Source: Pseudomonas bharatica CSV86 (GTDB lineage Bacteria; Pseudomonadota; Gammaproteobacteria; Pseudomonadales; Pseudomonadaceae). From it: a stretch of DNA of 64,000 bases. Location of the stretch: positions 1,426,001 through 1,490,000 of the forward strand of contig NZ_AMWJ02000002.1 of the NCBI RefSeq assembly GCF_000319305.2, given 5' to 3'. Of the stretch, positions 60,753 through 64,000 are shown piece after piece (the first letter of the stretch is position 1; every line of letters starts with the position of its first letter). The notes below the pieces were generated by a model. The model made no database searches. It had not been told where the DNA came from and saw only the letters and a program-made list of their open reading frames with translations. The translations under genes and the position numbers were made by a program.

Positions 60753-61118
60753 TCAGGCCGCGGTCGAGCCCATATCGAAATCGAATGGCTGCAACGGCGG
60801 CAGGCCATGGGCGGCACGGGCATCGTCACAACGCGGATTGTGTTCGCCGTTTTCCCAGGACGCCTCGAATTCCCGGCATGGGCTGGAACGCTGTTCGTAC
60901 ATGGTGCAGGCGACCGCCTTGCCCACCTCGCCCGACAGGGAAATGCAACGCGTCGGCTTGGCATCGGTGCCGATCATCGCGACCCGGCTCGGGGTGATCT
61001 GCACCACCAGCTCATCCGGCACGCAACCGCCGGCCGAGGTGCATTCGCCCCAGAAAAAGGACACACGGAAATGCGCGCAGCAGGCGCCACAGCTCAAGCA
61101 AGGATGGGTATCGGACAT
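60753..61118 (-). CDS. YkgJ-family cysteine cluster protein
   Basis: A 121-aa protein with CLSCGACCAHFRVSFFWGEC, C near 39, RCISL, CTMYEQRSSPCREFE and RCDDAR, matching the CxxCxxCC pattern of the YkgJ family, which probably binds zinc or an Fe-S cluster. The start at 61118 (MSDTHPC) is used. It ends 3 bp from the convergent transporter's stop. Confidence 0.88.
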   Translation of the reverse strand: MSDTHPCLSCGACCAHFRVSFFWGECTSAGGCVPDELVVQITPSRVAMIGTDAKPTRCISLSGEVGKAVACTMYEQRSSPCREFEASWENGEHNPRCDDARAAHGLPPLQPFDFDMGSTAA

Positions 61119-61240
61119 GATGTCGGGAGGGGGGAGCAAGAATTGTTATGGGGAGAATCCCGTCGCCAATTCTATGCGATGCCACGCCGTTGAGAAGGGG
61201 GTGACGAAAAGAAATCCGGGCGCCCGACCGGCGGAACGAA

Positions 61241-61281
61241 AAAGGCCCGAAGCGCCCGTATCACGGGGGCTTCGGGCCTTT
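61241..61281 (-). terminator. Terminator of alaC
   Basis: AAAGGCCCGAAGC / GCTTCGGGCCTTT is a 13-bp stem with a 15-base loop. On the minus strand it is followed by TTCGTTCC, and it lies 10 bp past the alaC stop. Confidence 0.85.
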
Positions 61282-61291
61282 CAGGCGTGCC

Positions 61292-62524
61292 TCAGACCTT
61301 GGCCGGTTTGGCGGCTTTCGGCGCCTCGATGCCGTCGGCCCGGAACATCTGGCGGATGCCGCGCACAGCCTGGCGGATCCGGTCCTGGTTCTCGATCAGG
61401 GCGAAGCGCACATGATCGTCGCCGTAGTCACCGAAGCCGATGCCCGGCGACACGCAGACCTTAGCTTCGGCCAGCAGCTTCTTGGAAAACTCCAGGGAAC
61501 CGAGATGCTTGTATTGCTCGGGAATCTTGGCCCAGACGTACATCGACGCCTTGGGGTTCTCGACCATCCAGCCGATCTCGTGCAGGCCCTTGACCAGCAC
61601 GTTGCGGCGCTGGCGGTACTGCTCGGCGATGTCGCGCACGCACTGCTGGTCGCCTTCGAGGGCTGCGATGGCCGCGACCTGCAGCGGGGTGAAGGTGCCG
61701 TAGTCGTGGTAGCTCTTGATCCGCGCCAGGGCGCTGACCAGCTCCGGATTGCCGACCATGAAGCCAATCCGCCAGCCAGCCATGTTGTAGCTCTTGGACA
61801 GGGTGAAGAATTCCACCGCGATATCCTTGGCTCCCGGCACCTGCATGATCGACGGGGCTTTCCAGCCGTCGTAGACGATGTCGGCATAGGCCAGGTCGTG
61901 GATCACCAGTACGCCATACTGCTTGGCCAGTTCAACCACCCGCTCGAAGAAGTCCAGCTCCACGCACTGCGACGTAGGGTTCGAGGGGAAGCCGAGGATC
62001 ATCATCTTCGGTTTCGGAATGGACTCGCGGATGGCCCGCTCCAGCTCGGCGAAGAAGTCCACGCCCGGGACCAGCGGCACCGAACGCACCTGGGCGCCGG
62101 CGATTACCGCACCGTAGATGTGGATCGGGTAGCTGGGGTTGGGCACCAGCACCGTGTCGCCGTGGTCCAGGGTAGCCAGCATCAGGTGTGCCAGGCCTTC
62201 CTTGGAGCCGATGGTAACGATGGCTTCGCTCTCGGGGTCGATCTCGACCTTGTAGCGGTCCTCGTACCAGCGCGAAATCGCGCGGCGCAGACGGGGGATG
62301 CCTCGGGAAGTGGAATAGCCGTGGGTGTCTTCACGCTGGGCGACCTGCACCAGCTTCTCGACGATGTGCGGCGGCGTGGCCCCGTCGGGGTTGCCCATGC
62401 TCAGGTCGATGATGTCCTCGCCACGACGGCGCGCGGCCATCTTGAGTTCAGCGGTGATGTTGAAGACGTAGGGGGGGAGACGATCGATGCGCGCAAAACG
62501 GCGCGGCGAACCTTGTTCGGCCAT
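61292..62524 (-). CDS. alaC: AlaC-type alanine/glutamate-pyruvate aminotransferase
   Basis: A 410-aa PLP aminotransferase. The PLP lysine is in FFTLSKSYNMAGWRIGFMVG and the DLAYADIVYDG and FPSNPTSQCVEL blocks are typical of AlaC-like enzymes. I chose MAEQGSPRRFARID at 62524 over 62575. It makes alanine from pyruvate and glutamate. Confidence 0.92.
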   Translation of the reverse strand: MAEQGSPRRFARIDRLPPYVFNITAELKMAARRRGEDIIDLSMGNPDGATPPHIVEKLVQVAQREDTHGYSTSRGIPRLRRAISRWYEDRYKVEIDPESEAIVTIGSKEGLAHLMLATLDHGDTVLVPNPSYPIHIYGAVIAGAQVRSVPLVPGVDFFAELERAIRESIPKPKMMILGFPSNPTSQCVELDFFERVVELAKQYGVLVIHDLAYADIVYDGWKAPSIMQVPGAKDIAVEFFTLSKSYNMAGWRIGFMVGNPELVSALARIKSYHDYGTFTPLQVAAIAALEGDQQCVRDIAEQYRQRRNVLVKGLHEIGWMVENPKASMYVWAKIPEQYKHLGSLEFSKKLLAEAKVCVSPGIGFGDYGDDHVRFALIENQDRIRQAVRGIRQMFRADGIEAPKAAKPAKV

Positions 62525-62654
62525 GATTTCCTCGAAGACGTAAGCGCCCGGAACCGTCCGAGCGACGTTGGCCACTCCTGTGGCCGAGGCTGAAAGATAG
62601 GGCCGGGGTGGATGCTTGTAAAGCGTTATTTCATGAGCCTTGTGCCGCTCTCAC

Positions 62655-62739
62655 GGGCCCTATCGCTGGCAAGCCAGCTCCCACAGTATCAGCGGCGCAT
62701 GCGATCCCTGTGGGAGCTGGCTTGCCAGCGATGAGGCCC
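62655..62739. repeat. REPIN (TGTGGGAGCTGGCTTGCCAGCGAT class)
   Basis: GGGCCCTATCGCTGGCAAG ... CTTGCCAGCGATGAGGCCC with inverted REP arms around a 24-bp TATCAGCGGCGCATGCGATC spacer. Confidence 0.92.
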
Positions 62740-62750
62740 TCAAGACAAAC

Positions 62751-62787
62751 AAAAACGCCCCGGAACCTCTCGGCGCCGGGGCGTTTT
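62751..62787 (-). terminator. Terminator of the cyo operon
   Basis: AAAACGCCCCGG / CCGGGGCGTTTT is a 12-bp stem flanked by A and T tracts, 17 bp after the cyoE stop codon. Confidence 0.9.
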
Positions 62788-62803
62788 CGTCAACCGTCGG
62801 TGC

Positions 62804-63691
62804 TTACTGCACGTAGGTCATCAGCACTTCCGCCGGGGTGCGGGTATCCACCGACATCATCACGCTCAGGGCAGTGATGGTGAAGATGGAGAAGGCGAAT
62901 ACCTTGCGCGCCCACAGGCGGTCATCGGCCACCTTGTTGCCGCCCCAGGCCATGTACAACCAGTACAGGCCCATGGCCGCCGCGACGGCCAGGTAGCTCA
63001 GGCCGGCGTAGCCGCCAATGGTGAGCATCAGGGTGGCGACCAGGAAGGCCACGATGTACCAGATGATCTGCTTCTTCGCCGCAGCCACGCCACGGGCGAC
63101 CGGCAGGACCGGAATCGACGCGGCGCGGTAGTCGTTGAAGCGGAAGATCGCGATCGCGTACGAGTGCGGCATCTGCCACAGGCTGAACATCACCAGCAGG
63201 GTCAGCGCAGCCAGGTCGAAGGTGCCGCTCACGGCGCAGTAGCCGATCACCGGAGGCATGGCACCGGACAGGCTGCCAACCAGGGTGCCGTGCACCGACT
63301 TGCGCTTGAGGTACAGGCTGTAGAAACCGACGTAGATGATGAAGCCGATCAGGCCGAACAAGGCCGCCAGGGCGTTGGCCTTGAACAACAGCAGGCCCAG
63401 GCCGGCAACCCCGAGCAGGGTGCCGTAGGCCAGGGCTACCGGCGACGAGATTGCACCTTGCACCATTGCGCGGTTCTTGGTGCGCTCCATCTTGATGTCG
63501 ATGTCGCGGTCGATCCAGTTGTTGAAGACGCAACCGGACGCTACGACCAGCGAGGTACCAATCACCGTGGCGAGGAACAGCATGAAATCGACATGCCCTG
63601 CCGCAGCGAGGAAGAAACCGCCCGCCACGGACAACACGTTACCGAAGATGATTCCCGGTTTGGTGATCTGGATAAAGTGTTTCAGGGACAT
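62804..63691 (-). CDS. cyoE: CyoE, protoheme IX farnesyltransferase
   Basis: A 295-aa UbiA-family prenyltransferase that turns haem B into haem O for the cyo oxidase. Aspartate-rich motifs lie in NNWIDRDIDIKMERTKNRAM and in FRFNDYRAASIPVLPVARG. It has nine helices and begins 11 bp after cyoD. Confidence 0.96.
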   Translation of the reverse strand: MSLKHFIQITKPGIIFGNVLSVAGGFFLAAAGHVDFMLFLATVIGTSLVVASGCVFNNWIDRDIDIKMERTKNRAMVQGAISSPVALAYGTLLGVAGLGLLLFKANALAALFGLIGFIIYVGFYSLYLKRKSVHGTLVGSLSGAMPPVIGYCAVSGTFDLAALTLLVMFSLWQMPHSYAIAIFRFNDYRAASIPVLPVARGVAAAKKQIIWYIVAFLVATLMLTIGGYAGLSYLAVAAAMGLYWLYMAWGGNKVADDRLWARKVFAFSIFTITALSVMMSVDTRTPAEVLMTYVQ

Positions 63692-63702
63692 GCCGGATTA
63701 CC

Positions 63703-64000
63703 TCACTTCGCCATCATGCTGGTGTGGATGCTGAACATGATCCACAGCGACAGGCCGACCAGCAGGGCGATGACCAGGCCGGTGAACAGGAACGACGTCA
63801 CGTTGGAACGTGCAGCCTTCGAGCTGTCCAGGTGCAGGAAGTAGTACAGGTGCACCACGATCTGGATCACTGCGAAGGCAACGATGATCAGCAGGGTCAT
63901 GTCCTTCGGCAGGGTCGGGTACATCACCAGGCCGAACGGAATGACGGTGAGGATCACCGACAGGATGAAGCCGATGGCGTACGACTTGACGCTGCCGTGG
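63703..64000 (-). CDS. cyoD: CyoD, cytochrome o ubiquinol oxidase subunit IV (partial)
   Basis: The minus frame is open to the right edge of the window. Visible residues read HGSVKSYAIGFILSVILTVIPFGLVMYP and then two more helices, ending IMFSIHTSMMAK. This matches the 110-aa subunit IV of the bo3-type oxidase, lacking only its first residues here. It precedes cyoE, as in the cyoABCDE operon. Confidence 0.95.
   Translation of the reverse strand, partial: HGSVKSYAIGFILSVILTVIPFGLVMYPTLPKDMTLLIIVAFAVIQIVVHLYYFLHLDSSKAARSNVTSFLFTGLVIALLVGLSLWIMFSIHTSMMAK

Overview
The window is chromosomal DNA of a fluorescent-group Pseudomonas. The evidence is high GC, GC-ending codons, the Pseudomonas gene orders piuC/piuA/PepSY-flavoreductase, iscRSUA-hscBA-fdx-iscX-ndk-rlmN-pilW-rodZ-ispG-hisS-yfgM-bamB-der and queA-tgt-yajC-secD-secF, and many REP/REPIN palindromes (TGTGGGAGC...) between genes. 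Most of the sequence is housekeeping core. The accessory material lies at about 33-41 kb.

Layout: 0-6.2 kb is an iron-uptake locus. It holds a Sel1-repeat protein (cut by the window edge), the PiuC dioxygenase, the divergent TonB receptor PiuA, and a PepSY/flavodoxin reductase broken by one lost G. 6.2-8.2 kb encodes an omega-amidase and a methionine-type aminotransferase, a likely salvage pair. 8.3-23.2 kb is a long minus-strand block: der, bamB, yfgM-like, hisS, ispG, rodZ, pilW, rlmN, ndk and the complete ISC iron-sulfur operon headed by its repressor IscR. 23.3-25.8 kb has cysE, trmJ and divergent suhB. Between suhB and a glycine-zipper protein lies a four-copy tandem array with a ~200-bp unit. 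Each unit carries a terminator and a REPIN, and the junctions show that the unit arose by duplication of suhB's 3' edge joined to the neighbour's 3' end. 27.2-32.7 kb is the queA-tgt-yajC-secD-secF cluster, followed by tRNA-Leu(CAA).

32.9-36 kb, just after the tRNA, is a patchy accessory stretch. It contains REP elements, small unrecognised membrane proteins, a strongly structured leader before an 81-aa Pseudomonas-type small protein, and an orphan XRE regulator. 36,873-40,244 is a complete 3,372-bp ISL3-family element of the ISPpu12 type, with 24-bp inverted repeats and an 8-bp target duplication. It carries a metal-type MerR regulator, a cation transporter and a second signal peptidase II. 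Immediately beyond it is an aegerolysin-family protein resembling the 14-kDa Cry34/Gpp34 insecticidal proteins.

40.9-52 kb holds an SDR with the catalytic Tyr replaced by Phe, an orphan CrtZ-like hydroxylase, RidA, an AaeAB-type aromatic efflux operon (outer-membrane gene frameshifted) with a divergent LysR regulator, a GhrB-type hydroxyacid dehydrogenase, and an EamA exporter with a divergent AraC regulator. 52-58 kb is a Fur-box-preceded operon, DUF3649-PepSY-DUF3325-iutY-iutA. IutY is a sigma factor and FecR anti-sigma factor in one polypeptide, and its partner is the STN-containing receptor. 58.3-64 kb has an HPF-like ribosome factor, an LprI-like protein, a LysR regulator with a YdcZ-type transporter, a YkgJ-type cysteine cluster protein, the AlaC-type aminotransferase, and cyoE and cyoD (cut by the window edge).

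Iron is the connecting theme: two TonB receptors, two PepSY proteins, a sigma/anti-sigma signalling protein, ISC cluster assembly and candidate Fur and IscR operators. The two frameshifts both look like loss of one base in a short G run, so sequence error must be excluded before either gene is called dead.
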